Notes: generated by a model not told the origin, from the letters alone. A DNA stretch of 64,000 nucleotides from Hydra vulgaris (GCF_038396675.1 NC_088932.1:23059501-23123500), one strand, 5' to 3'. Positions 20,720 through 32,762 are shown, counted from the first letter of the stretch. A program made the numbers and translations.

Positions 20720-22202
20720 ATGGGACCTCTCAAGAAAATAAATCTATTTTATGGTAAAGCTAAAACTTATTTAGTTTGTAATTTTCCAATACCAGCTCAT
20801 TTTAATATTGGTTGTAGAAATGGACATGTACTGCATATATTTGCAACTAACAACGATTTATATAAAGTAACTATAGAACTAATCGGTAGGTATTTTAACA
20901 TTAAAATTTGTATATATCAGATTCAACAACTAGTTAGAATATCAAAAGTCTTTGTAAACCATTTTTCACAAAATTCGAAACCATTTGTTGACATCTGCAA
21001 CATGCTTTTTGCATACCGAAAAACAACATCTGCAGTGGCACAAACATTGCAATCAATTGCAATCTAAATTGACTTTGCTACATGTTCTTCATTTTCTTCT
21101 CAACAAATCAGTGTTTCATCTGTATCAAATAGTGATCACTTATTTCCTTTATCTTGTCCTCCTTTAAAAACCTCTTCTCATGAACCACTATCCAGTTTGA
21201 GAGCAGTTGAGTCCCAGAAAAATGATTTTGAGAAAGAGATTAACCATTTTGGCAATCGAAATGGCAATTAAGAGGAGAAAGCGTAAAGAGGATATTAAAG
21301 GTTTAAGAGATAAGGCAAAGGCTAGAGCATACAGATTTAAATATCTAAATCAAGTTATTACTCGTAAGGAAAAGATAATTTCTTAACTTATAAAAAAATT
21401 AAAAGTTTTTAAATTTACAATTGAAAAAACTTCAAAATCAAATTTTTTGTTTGAAACAACAGTTGACATCCACCCAAAGAAAGTTTTCTTATAAAAAGGC
21501 AATGTTAAGCCAACAACTGCTGAAAAAATTCTGCAATTCTTGTACTGCAAAATGACATTCTGAATTTTCCGGAAGAGTTGGAGGAAATTCAGCAAGTAAC
21601 ACAAAACACCAAAAATGAAAAATGCTACTCAGCAGATATTAGGAGACTTATATATGACATGCTTGTGTGCCAAGTTCCTACACAACGTGTGCCATCTCTG
21701 TTCCGTAAAACATACTGGCTATCAATTTAGTCAAATTCCTAATCGCACAAATGTAAAACAAATGATGCGTGAGCTTGGTGTGCTTTCAGACTTACAGGCT
21801 GCTGAGATTTACAACAAAAGGTCTGACACTTGGTTTTGATGCAACAACCCAGGTGGGTGTTCATGTAAATGCTGTGCACTTGACAACGGAATCAGTATGT
21901 ATGGTTGTAACTATTGATCAACTTCCTGGAGGTACAGCTTATGACTATCAGAGTCATATTACAAAGTCTATTGATAATCTTGCTAAGTTATATAGTGATT
22001 TCTATCAGCTCAAATATCATTGGTTACAGATCGTGCTGCTCTAAATACAGTAAACAAAATTTTTGTGGAACCTGAAATGACCATAGCACATGTTAATGGC
22101 AGGGAGTTTGAAATGCCTGCAGCACATCATGAAACAAGTTTTTTAAACAAAGTGTCACCAAACATGGCCTCATTGTTCTCTTTTGAAGTTTTGAAACCCT
22201 AA
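20720..22202 (+). pseudogene. decayed transposase-like gene, family not assigned
   Basis: Several frames in order make a plausible single protein. They are 20720-21066 (starting MGPLKKINLFYGKAKTYLVC), a basic helical stretch near 21240-21380 (KARAYRFKYLNQVITRKEK), 21615-21839 (IPNRTNVKQMMRELGVLSDL), 21780-22030 (TLGFDATTQVGVHVNAVHL and VTIDQLPGGTAYDYQSHI) and 22025-22202 (DRAALNTVNKIFVE). The FDATTQ and TDRAA motifs resemble the two Asp blocks of an RNase H-fold transposase-like family I remember from invertebrate and fish genomes, but I cannot name it. At least four frame breaks and some missing sequence make this a pseudogene. Confidence 0.5.
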
Positions 22203-22834
22203 CCGAAAAAACACCTGCTAGAAAAAGAAATGTTAAGAGTAGGCAACTATAAACAAGAATCTTGACTGATACTCAAATCAGAAATGAAATTCGTTTGTCA
22301 GAAGAAAAGAAAATCCTAAACCAAACTAACTAACAAAAGTAACTCATCTGAAAAGAAGAAGTAAAAAACTATTTACTTAGGAATAAATAACAATGTAAAG
22401 TAAAAGGAGCTTTACAAATTGGCTTTGACAAACCATGAATATAAAAAAAGATAATCTTGTAAACTTTAGTCTTTGTAAAAGTCTTGTTGTGATCTTATGC
22501 AGTCTTTGTAAACTTAAAATAGCGTGTTCTTTTAAACTTAATAAACTTTTGAAAAATTTATAAATATATATGTTAGTAAAATATAAAAGAGCTTATTTTC
22601 AAACATGCAATTGCGATCATATTTTTAACGAAAATTTATTTTAAAACTTTTTATACCTGTGTGTATAAGGTTGCAATGGTTTATTTTATAAAAGTTATAC
22701 GTTTTTTTTAGATGTTTTATATATTATACATTAATACCCTTCAACTAAAGCATTTATAGCTCTTAGATATAGCAATATTAAACATGTAAACAATGTTACT
22801 TATATAATATCAAAACGCCCCATATCGGAGATTA

Positions 22835-22905
22835 TAGTATCCCGTTACATGGGGTGCATTGTTCATCGAATTTTACACCCTATGTAATGCGGTACATCAT
22901 GTTCA
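22835..22905. repeat. imperfect hairpin
   Basis: CCGTTACATGGGGTG is followed after a 20-base spacer by CACCCTATGTAATGCGG, giving a stem of about 15 bp with two or three mismatches. ACAATGTT-type flanks are AT-rich. It could be the core of a small foldback element. Confidence 0.5.
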
Positions 22906-23111
22906 TCAATTCTTTTTATTAGAATATTTATGCATACGCAAAGTCAGATTTTTCTAGCTTAGTTTTTGTATATATATACAGCTATGCTCAAATGTATGGA
23001 GCACCCCTATATTTTATTTAAAATTCAAAAGTAATGGACAAATAGTAAATGTGAATGTGTTTATTTGATACAAATTATTTCAATATTATTCAACAATATT
23101 ATTTAATATAA

Positions 23112-24286
23112 TTAATATTTTGTAGCACCTCCCTTTGCCTTGATCACCGCACGTAGTCTTTTGGGCATGCTGTCCACAAGATCCTTACATACATTCGCTG
23201 GTATTTTTTCCCATTCATCCAGAATTTTCGCTTTAAATTCTTCTTTGGATTTACATCTGTAAATTGACAACTTCCTCTTCAAAATAGACCACAAATTTTC
23301 TATGGGTGACAAATCTGGAGACTGGGGGGGGGGCCACGTAATGAGGGGAACTTCATTTGTTGAAAACCAGTCCAAACTTTTTTTTGCCTTGTGGCAAGGA
23401 GCGTTATCTTGTTGAAAATAATATTGAGGGACATCTTCGTCAAATAATTTCAATATTGATGGCTCCAAAACTTCATTTAGCATGGTAATGTAGCGCTCTG
23501 CATTCATCCTACCCTCACATAAAAATATTTCACCTACGCCACTGGAGGCCATGCAACCCCAGATCATTGTGCCACCACCGCCAAATTTGACTGTAGGGAT
23601 GATACATTCCGGCTCAAATGCTTCGCCTGGTCGTCGTCTTACAAAGGTGCCTCCAGGTTGCCCGAAAATCTAGGTCAAAAAAGTAAAGGAATACAAATTT
23701 GATATTATAAATTTCAACATGTAAAATTTCAGGTACTTAAAGGAATAATTTCGAAATGATATTTTTTTTTTATTTTTTGGTTACACCGTAAGTCATAATG
23801 ATGCCTTACCTCTATATTTGATTCGTCTGACCAAATAATTTTGGCCCAATCTTCTGATGACCAATTTTGGTGCTGTTTAGCCCATTCTAAACGAAGTTTC
23901 TTATGGTGCTCAGTCAGCAATGGTTTTCGGCGAGCCCTTCTTCCATGTAAATTACCTTCTTTTAAGTATCTTCTAACACTTGGAGCAGAAATTTGAATTT
24001 TTCTGTGCTCCCACAGATCGCTAACCAAGTCTTTAGAAGATTTGGTCCGATTTCGAAGTGAAATCCTGTTGAGGAAACAATGGTTTCTAGGAGAAAGTAT
24101 ACGTTTTCTTCCCGTTTTTGGTCTATTTTCGTATGAACCAGTTTCACTAAATCTATTTATAGCATTTTGCACTGCTTTCCTTGAGCATTTCATAATTTTT
24201 GAAATTTCCACTTGGGAATGTCCTTGTTTATGGAGTATCACAATTTGGCTTCTTTCACTCACAGAAAGTTCGCGTGTTTTACTCAT
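23112..24286 (-). CDS. Tc1-like transposase, two exons
   Basis: Exon 1 runs 24286-23810 from ATG (MSKTRELSVSERSQIV) and exon 2 runs 23669-23112, giving 344 residues, the usual Tc1 length. Exon 1 carries an N-terminal helix-turn-helix (QVEISKIMKCSRKAVQNAIN), a second HTH and basic region, and the first catalytic Asp in IIWSDES. Exon 2 has RRRPGEAF, the second Asp in QQDNAPCH and the Glu in SPIENLW. The D-E spacing is 35 residues because the WPPPQSP loop has one more residue than the common DD34E form; it sits in a G/C run at 23323-23333 that may vary in length. The intron is GTAAGG...ACCTAG, in phase 0. No stop is seen in either exon, so the enzyme could be functional. Confidence 0.9.
23670..23809 (-). 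other. 140-bp intron in the Tc1-like transposase
   Basis: On the minus strand GAG|GTAAGG begins it and TTTTTGACCTAG|ATTTTC ends it. Removal joins DESNIE to IFGQPGGTFVRRRPGE, the normal Tc1 continuity. The intron itself contains in-frame stops. Confidence 0.85.
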
Positions 24287-24612
24287 AATGAAAATAAATA
24301 AAGAACGATAAAAAAAATCACTACTTTTAAACAATAGATAATGAGCGGCTGACAATAGTTACGTTTAAGATAAGAATGAAATGAATATCTTAATTCGACA
24401 GAATTTATACTAAGTGAGTATGTAGACAAGTTAAGACAAGTCTAATCATGCCCAGACAAGCAAATTCAACATGCATTAAATGATTTACTAATGCTTAAAC
24501 GTAAAAAACAAATAAAATACCATTTAAAAAAAAATTCATCATGTATATCTCATTTTTTAAACACAAATATATTTAAACAAATAGGTGCTCCATACATTTG
24601 AGCATAGCTGTA

Positions 24613-25139
24613 TATCGTAATTGTTAAGTTTTTATATATCTATATCGGGTTGTTTGCAGTTTACAAAATACTGTTACAACAATCAATGCGCCCTTATCTC
24701 ATTTCATTTTTATTTACTAAAGTTTACTAAATTTTATAATTCAGAGCGGCGAAATAAAGAATTTATTACATTACATAAACTCTTGCGTAGTGAAATTTTT
24801 CGAAAAATAAAGTTGGTGGAACTTTTATACGTGCCTAATGCAACTACATACACTTGGCAACAATCTTAGCTCAAAGACTATTTAGTAATAAATATTCACA
24901 ACCATCAATAAACTAGGACATGAATATCAAGTCAAGCAGATAGCGATAGCATCAGATTGCTACCTTTAATGATTGATTGCAGTAATCAATATCTAAAGTG
25001 CTGCAGGTTGCAAATGTATGTGTAAAATTAAGCTAAGCCAGTTTCGTATCATCCTTTTAAAATAAAATAAAAATGTTTAGTGTCACAAAGACAAAATTGA
25101 TAAAAAAAAAAAAAATTCTAAATTTTATTTTTGTTTTAT
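24613..25139. other. AT-rich stretch between two transposons
   Basis: The 82-codon frame at 24621-24869 has no domain and no splice context worth calling. Nothing else is recognised. Confidence 0.5.
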
Positions 25140-25143
25140 TTAA

Positions 25144-27395
25144 GGGGTATACTCCCCCATTTTTAAATATAAATAATAAATAATAACTTTTGAAATAAAA
25201 TGATTAACCATATCATAAATGTAGAAAATTAAAAAAAAAATTAAAAATTGGTCAACGGTTGCTGTGGTAACCGTAAAAAACCCCCAAAATAAGCAAAAAA
25301 TAAGATTTGCGCTGGCCAAGTTTTAGCAAAAACTAATAAAAAAAGGCTGAATGAAACTTTGGAAACCTAATTAGAATAGGTTTATGAGTGTTTTAAACAA
25401 AACAGATTTTTTTAAAAAAAGGTTCTGGGCCTGAAGACTTGTGCTCTAAAGTTGAAAATAGAAAAAAGAACATTTTTTGAAAAATTAAATTAGCCATACT
25501 GTTTTATTCATAAGTATTTAAAAATTCTGTTCCGTTTAAAACACAGCTCTTATAAAAAGGAAATTTTGTTGAAAATTTCAGATAAAATGCTCAAGCGGTT
25601 CTCTTAGAATTTTGGCTGGCATATTGAAAAACCTCAAACTGAGAAAACGCATTTTACGTTTTACCGTGCAGATAGTTTTTAAGCTCATCTTCTTTTGTGA
25701 GCTCTTCAAAAACAGGTCTGATCTTGTATACAACCTCTAAAGGTAAACCAGGCCCTGGCTTGTAGGTGTTAGTGCTATTTGCTTTGTCTCTGTTAAATTT
25801 ACACCAACTACTGACAACTTTTGGACAATGTGGATAGTGCCAATTATTTGCTTTGATGATGCAACGTGAAAAAGTGTAGCAAGCGCTGCTGATTTCATGG
25901 CAACTAAATTACCAGTATTCTGTCTAATTGCCACACCAAAGAAATTTTGCAGTCGATCAATTGTTGCATCTGTCAATCTACCACGACCGCCCAGTCCCCT
26001 AACTTTTTTTTTTCAATTTCCGGAGTCTGGTTGCAACACGCTTCTGATAGTGTCCGACACATTCTAATTTATTTACTTTAATATTAGGATAAACATCCTT
26101 GACACTATTGTAACTTTTGCTATAAAATTAATGTACTGCAACTTATGTTTTTTAATTAATTGCTGGAAAATACGACTTGTTCCTTCACACTACATTCCAC
26201 CTGCAGAACCAACAAAATTCATTTTACAAATGTGTGAATTTCTCCACTCAGCATAAGCAGTAGGATCTTTTTTAAAAAGTTTTTCATTAAAGGAGCACCC
26301 ACTGTATGTTCGACTTATCACCTCAACATTTAAAACTTTCCCACTGTCTATTGAAATTGTTGCAAATACACCATTTAATGATGAAAATCCCCTACGCTGC
26401 CATGTGCCATCACATGATACACCAACATCAAGAATCTCATTAATGTCTTGACACTGAAGTCTTATATCAGATACAGCATCAGTCATTGTTTCCTGTGCAA
26501 CTTTCTCAGTAATATTATTAATTTTTAAAACAAGTTTGTCATAGTTTTTTGGCATCATTGGTTTTGGCATGTTCATGAGGATTGTAAACCGTTCAATTCC
26601 GAAATGTCCTAATCCAAGAGTCCCCATTGTATATACTGTTCGATTGTTTATATCAAAGTTTCCTTTTTTATTAATTAATTTAGAGGTGTAAAAGTCATTT
26701 GATATTTACACTTTAAACTAATAATAGAAAGTTCACATGCAAGTCCTTGCTTTTTGCTTTTGTTTTCAATGATTGCTAAAGTCGTTTGGAAACAAGTTGG
26801 ACAGCTCAAAACGCTAGTAACATCAGACAAAATCGAACAATAAATAATTCTATATCCTGTCAGAACTTTGTTTTTAGTATTGGTATATTTTTTTGATGTT
26901 GAGATAATGACTGCCTCAACTTTGCGAAGAGAAGTGCTTGGCGTATCGTTGATATCAGTTTGACTATTTACAGGTAATTCGATATTTACACTTAAAGAAG
27001 GAAAATATACATTATTTACACTCAAACTGCTGCGTACACTTTTCTATTATAAATCTTCTTTCTTTTGCTTGCTCGCTTAGTTTTTACTTTAATTCGATCA
27101 GCTTTAATCATGTTTGAAAACTAAAAAGTATGCAATTTCTGGCAAGAAAATGCGATAAAAAATGAGCTACAAATCAACAAAAACAAACTTAGTCTTTTTA
27201 TATTAAAAATAAATTGTTAACAAGTCTAACAAGAAGTCAAAAATGCTTTTAACTTGTGAAATCAATACGTTGTTTTGGTTTACAAGTGATTTTTTTAGGG
27301 GTACCAAATTTGCTCTTTTTTGTACCTAACTGTCAAAAAAAAAAAGGTTTTTTTTTTTTTTTGATTTTTTTTTAATTTATGGGGAAGTATATCCC
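25144..27395 (-). mobile_element. TTAA-flanked Kolobok-like DNA transposon, 2252 bp
   Basis: GGGGTATACTCCCCCAT at 25144 and, reversed, GGGATATACTTCCCCAT from 27395 are inverted repeats next to TTAA on both sides (25140-25143 and 27396-27399). TTAA duplication with G-rich ends fits Kolobok (piggyBac also uses TTAA but the protein differs). Inside is one decayed minus-strand transposase gene; 25170-25650 is its non-coding 3' side. Confidence 0.75.
25655..27111 (-). pseudogene. Kolobok/Mutator-like transposase (CxxC-containing), decayed
   Basis: The minus-strand start is MIKADRIKVKTKRASKRKK (27111), a basic N-terminus. Frame breaks then separate YRIIYCSILSDVTSVLSCPTC (27025-26675), DVGVSCDGTWQRRGFSSLNG and ISIDSGKVLNVEVISR (26627-26190, with a likely first Asp), VNKLECVGHYQKRVATRLRK (about 26075-26020) and LTDATIDRLQNFFGVAIRQN (25980-25737), ending ELKNYLHGKT (about 25660). 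Between QYINF and AKSYNSVKD (about 26130) the acidic YGDGDS-type block, which I recall as the usual second catalytic motif, is missing. So catalysis is lost by deletion as well as by shifts. The assignment rests on the Pfam 'Mutator-like transposase' pattern recalled from invertebrate genomes. Confidence 0.7.
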
Positions 27396-27616
27396 TTAAT
27401 TTATAGGTTCAATATCAATATTCAAGTTCAGTAGATTACATTGTATTTTTATATCAATAAAAATTTTCTTTTACAACAAAATATTCGGTGTAAAAAAATG
27501 AAAACACTCTTTGTATTAGTATTTACAGGGTAAAAGAACAAACATATTTTTTCAGATTTTCTTTAAAAATTTGCTTTAAAATATCTTTTTGGTCTCTGGA
27601 ATTCTAGCTTTTAACC

Positions 27617-28220
27617 AAGGGCGCAAACAATATTTTTTGATGTTTCAGAAATTACACTTTCACGTATTGTGCAAACTCTAAACTTAAGTATGTTCACGTA
27701 AAGGGAGTAAAATTACCCAAAAATTTGGACACTCCTACTGCCTAAACGTTGGGGCAGTTATCTAGTAAAAATTTCAACTTTACTATCTTATATTAAATTT
27801 AAATTCATCGAAGGGTTTCAAATTTATTTTAAATTATTGTAAATTACAAAACTTATAACTATGCAAAATTTATAACTCCTTTATTTAAAGAAGGAGGGTG
27901 GGGGGAAGGAGGAGAGGGTCGAAAATTTTGCATGATCATAGCTTTTGTAATTTACAATATTTTTAAATAATATTTAAAACCTGTCGATGAATTTAAATTT
28001 AGTATAAGGTTGTAAAGTTAAAAATTTTACTACATAACTATCCTCAAGTTTGGGCAGGGGGGTCCAACTTTTTGGGTATTTTTGTTCCCGGGCCTCCATC
28101 ATCGCAATTTTTTGCAAAGCCTCCTCTTTCGGCATAGGCAAAAACATACTTAAGTTTGGTTAGCACAATACGCTAAAGTATCATATCTATAACATCAAAA
28201 AATCCTGTATGCGCCCCTGA
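27617..28220. mobile_element. foldback / hAT-type MITE of about 600 bp with long inverted arms
   Basis: The left edge CAAGGGCGCAAACAATATTT and the reversed right edge CAGGGGCGCATACAGGATTT match. Similarity continues inward through TTAAGTATGTT, GGGTAATTTT-like words and TTTAAATTCATCGA on both sides, so each arm is about 270 bp around a purine-rich centre (27885-27920). CAGGGGCG ends are common in hAT-type MITEs. No exact 8-bp target duplication is visible. Confidence 0.7.
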
Positions 28221-28229
28221 AAATTCTGT

Positions 28230-29890
28230 TCTGTTAGCAATTAATTTAATAAATTCTAAATAGTTGTAAATATTGCATTTTTTTAAAAAGCTTTTCCAGA
28301 TCAGATTTTTTGATATTTTTGAGATCAGAAATGATCCCAGAGGGCATCATACACATCAGTAAACTATTATATTTAGATGCGCTGACAAGACCTTAATTTT
28401 TAATTGCTTCGAGAATTTTTTGAGCATAAAAATTTTATAAAAATTACATTTATAAAAATTTTTTAACAAAACAACAGTTCACATGAGTGCAGAGAACAGT
28501 ACAACACAAGTACAGTTTTTGAAGCATTTCATTACAAAAGCTTCCAATCTTTATAAGCTTCAAATGATGAAAAGTTAAGTGATCTAGTGAGTACAGTCTT
28601 TGATCTTACTGGTTCAATGGAAATAGCTCACTCGAAAGACTGATGATTACAACATCAACTTAGCAACATTTCTTTTCTTTACCTGGGAGATAAATCAAAA
28701 TTCTTCATAAAAGAAGATTTTTTTCTAGAAATTAAAAAAGTATAATAAATGTTGCCTTTCAGCATAAAAAACAACCTAAGAAATGATAATAACTTGATTA
28801 TCATTATTTCTTAAGTTTTTAAAACATTTTAGATAATAAAAGTGAATCGGATCAAAAGATCTGTTGCAATTAATGAAAGCAAAGATATACTATATTTTGA
28901 TTCTTTGATAAATTGATAATTGTTTTGAAGAACTATATTGCAGTAGTTAGTTAACCACTAATTTAACTCCAAACGGTGAACTGAAATACAAAAATTTAAT
29001 TAACTTGACAAATAAGTTGAGCGGCAAAACTGATCTGCAAAGAAGATCTTCTTAACTGTAAAGGAAATTTTCTTAACTGCAAAGAAGATCTTCCTAACAA
29101 AAATGGATGTCCTTTGGAGTGGTGGTAATTACACAAAATCCTATTTCCGCTTTTAAGCAGTGCTAGCAATGAAGTATCTAAGTTGCCCACCCTCTTTAAT
29201 AGAGAGCAAAAGAATATTTAGAATCGGGGAAAACGTGGAAAATTTTACTGTTTAACAAGAGCTCAAAGCAAAATATTGATGTTTTCTAACTATATTATGA
29301 AAATAGATGATTTAATTATTTGATTGATTTTACATGTAGTTTATAGCACCTTTAATACAAAAAAAAAAAATTCCCTCGTTATCTTTTTAAATTATTTTCA
29401 TTGTTTGTCTTTCTTTGTTGGTATTGGTAGCATTGGTAAAAATCATCGGTAGTATTGGTAGCATCGGTATAAATCATCGGTAGTATTGATAACGTCGGGA
29501 TAAATTTGATCTTCGGCACAGTTCCAAAAATTATATATAAATGGCAATTTTTAGAATACATGAAACACAGTGAAAAAATTTGATTAGAGATTTTCAACAA
29601 ATTTATTATTGCTCTGCACTTTACCTATTTTTATTTTTATTTCGTTTTTACCTCTCTCCGTTAAGCTTAATGGAGCTTTTGTCTAGAATTTTATTACAAC
29701 ATTTCTGAAAAAAGAAATGACGAAAACTTTAGTTAAATTTGATTAAACAAAACAAATACTAAAATGAAACATTATTATAAAATAAAACATAAATGTAGCT
29801 AAAAAGAAATATTTGACCAACACTCGGTTAAACTTAACGGAGAAGTGAGAATACAGCTCTGTTTTTTTAAAGAACATTGACTACATTAAA
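28230..29890. other. AT-rich intergenic stretch with small repeats
   Basis: No supported gene. At 29020-29100 AAGAAGATCTTC words repeat. Antisense frames at 28996-29190 and 29379-29600 are short and lie across repeats. Confidence 0.5.
29422..29514. repeat. 3 x 31-bp minisatellite
   Basis: Units begin TATTGGTAGCATTGGTAAAA (29422), TATTGGTAGCATCGGTATAA (29453) and TATTGATAACGTCGGGATAA (29484). Identity falls from the first pair to the third. Confidence 0.8.
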
Positions 29891-29895
29891 TATTT

Positions 29896-30166
<271 letters not shown>

Positions 30167-30589
30167 GGTTATGACTAAAAAGCACATTAATTATTTGTCT
30201 TTAAGAAGGCAATATTTATATTTATAAGAATTAAAGCAAAACCACAAGGAAAATCCGAAAAGAGTTTTTAATCGGATAATTTGCAAAAGTGGTATACAAC
30301 TAGCAATTAGTTCATGAATTTAAAAATAGTAATTCCAACTACGCTCAAAGTTTAAAGTCCGGATTAGTTTTATTTATATTTATAAAGTCCGGATTGGTTT
30401 TATTTATTAAGTTATTTGAAATCTTTTTTATAATCTTATTTTTTTATTTTCAACAATAAGCATGAATATTCTAAATAATAAAGATTTTAAAAATTTAAAC
30501 TTTGACCCATTTTGAGAGGATATTATTAATAACTTATGTAATGAAAACATAAAAATTTTTCAAGAACCTTAAATGAATTTAGTTAACAC

Positions 30590-31560
30590 ACCATATTTTA
30601 ATCCTTTAGACTTCAAAGTAACAAATATCATAGTTCATTTTCTGATTTATACGTAAACATTAGAAACATGCAGTAAAATATTGATAAGTTGAAATAATTT
30701 TTAAGTAATTTAGTTTACGGAGACTTGGTACAATACAGAAAGTTCAGTTGAGTTAGTATTTTAACTTTAGTTTGCCAAATTATAAGATAGTGCATCAACC
30801 AAAAGCAAGTGGTAAATAATTTAAAGGATTAGTGGTTTATGTCTCTGATTAAAATATTTATAAAATAAAAAGCTTTAAATTTTTCTTAAATTCCAACTAT
30901 GAAAGTCTCTTCATCGCAGTTAATAATAATAAATATTAAAATATATTACACGTGTTAATTGTCCGCAAAATGGTAAAATGAAACTATTCAAAATTTTTAT
31001 TAAAAATACTATTATAAAGATAAATAAAGAAAATAAAAGCCTATATATTATTGGGGTACGAACTAAGATGCTCTGACGTATCAAAAAATTTCTAAATCAA
31101 AATTTTTCTTTGATATGCTGTTTAAATTCAATGTCTTATTAATCATTAATAAATCTACACATGTTAAAAAAAATTCAGCAACTGCAGTTGATTAATAACC
31201 ACCTAGAAACAACCTTTAAAACCGAAATACTTCAGACAAATATTAGTAATCACTTTCAAATCTTATTAAAAGTAAATTATTTAAAAACATGTCTAATAGT
31301 CAACCTAATGTTATTAATATAAAAAAATTAACCTAAACTTTAGTAATACTAATGAACTATCATGTAAATGAAAACAAGAAAGGTGGAGAAATGTTTATAA
31401 ATGTCAGGATACTGACAAAGCTTTTAATACCTTTTGAAGTAAATTATTAGAGCACTGTAACAAAATGAACAAAACTACAAAATATATAAATGCTTTTACC
31501 AAACACTAATTAAAAATGCAAACAAAAAGTTATTAAAGTACGCTAATTTTAAAATATCAA
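30590..31560 (+). pseudogene. decayed LINE endonuclease (APE-type) region
   Basis: Across several frames the order of AP-endonuclease words of a LINE ORF2 can be followed: a start like HFLIYTLETCSKILI (30640), then SLPNYKIVHQPKASGK (about 30770-30820), GLVVYVSD, SLFIAVNN, and ENKSLYIIG (about 31035) in the position of the YVVGDIN motif of the full LINE, then TFKTEILQTNISNHFQILL (about 31205-31265). Nearly every block is separated by a stop or shift. The family differs from the complete LINE at 52.5 kb because the LPNY-type sheet motif is absent there. Confidence 0.5.
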
Positions 31561-31568
31561 TTTAATAG

Positions 31569-32762
31569 TAGGGTAGAGCGGGGCATATAAGGACACTTAA
31601 GAAACAAATGCTAGTTGCGGATAAACTAATCATAGTTAACATTGTTTTTTAATAAGTTTCCTAAAATTTATTGATATAAGAAAATGGAAAAACAAAAAAT
31701 AATTTTCTAAAAATAAGCTATGACAAATAAAGTAACTAAACCCTAGACAATGCAAATGCTAAACTAACTAAACCCTGCTAAATGCAAAATTTCTTTTTAT
31801 CTATCTATTTCTTTTTTACTTGCAAAATTTCTACATTTTGCAAGTGTGTGGAGCAAGTTAAAAAGAAGCAATTATTTAATAATTGTAAAGCTTAAAAGTG
31901 ATTAAAAATGAAAGCATTTTATCATTTAAACATGTTCAGACATTAAAATCTCAAAAAAGTAACATACCAATACTAGTTACACGCCCATACACCCATACAC
32001 CACAAAAACAGAAATATTAACTAAGATAAAAAAAACATTTTGTGTTTTGTTATAAATTACTCTTAAATAAACAAACTAAACGATCTATTCTAAAAATTTT
32101 TGTTGTTTACATTAAACTCTATTGCATAACAAAATATGATAACAGATATGCCTAACAAAAGTCATTTTACTGAAATTAAAACTATTCAAAAAGTTCATTT
32201 TCCAGATATTTTTTAAAACCAGATTCTAAAAGAGGATAAAAAATACTGTTAGAAAAAAATATATTTTTTATAAATAAAGAAAATCAGCAATAGTTCAAAA
32301 TAAACTTTTTGTCGTTGTATCATTTAAGAAAATACGCAAATTTTGTTTTTCACAAATTTACTGATGCATTTTGGTACTTTTAATTATTTCGATACTTCTA
32401 AAATTAATAATTTATTTTAATTATTTCGATACTTCTAAAATTAATAATTTATTTTAATTATTTCGATACTTCTAAAATTAATAATTTATTTTAATTATTT
32501 CGATACTTCTAAAATTAATAATTTATTTTAATTATTTCGATACTTCTTAAATTAATAATTTATTTTAATTAATTCGATACTTCTAAAATTAATAATTTAT
32601 TTTAATTATTTCGATACTTCTTAAATTAATAATTTATTTTACTATAATGAAGCACAATAATTGAAAATGTTTTATCAAAAATAATTTTTAGATGAGATAT
32701 AAGGCTTCAGGCATAACTGTCTCGTTATGTCCCACTGTCCCGATATACCCCGCTCTACCCTA
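31569..32762. mobile_element. non-autonomous element with TAGGGTAGAGCGGGG inverted repeats, 1194 bp
   Basis: The left end TAGGGTAGAGCGGGGCATAT and the reversed right end TAGGGTAGAGCGGGGTATAT match over about 26 bp with few mismatches. No coding sequence lies inside. A 7 x 37-bp tandem array (32382-32640) sits near the right end. The TIR design resembles that of the element at 42478-43455. Confidence 0.8.
32382..32640. repeat. 7 x 37-bp tandem repeat
   Basis: Units start at 32382, 32419, 32456, 32493, 32530, 32567 and 32604, each beginning AATTATTTCGATACTTCT (one begins AATTAATTCG). Only about one change per unit is seen, so the array expanded recently. Confidence 0.93.

Larger units (their letters stand above)
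22979..24610 (-). mobile_element. apparently intact Tc1/mariner transposon, 1632 bp
   Basis: The ends CAGCTATGCTCAAATGTATG and the reverse complement of the right end are identical over about 27 bp (through GGAGCACC). TA dinucleotides flank both ends (22977-22978 and 24611-24612), the Tc1/mariner target duplication. The single gene inside runs on the minus strand with one intron. Perfect terminal repeats and an open gene point to recent activity. Confidence 0.93.
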
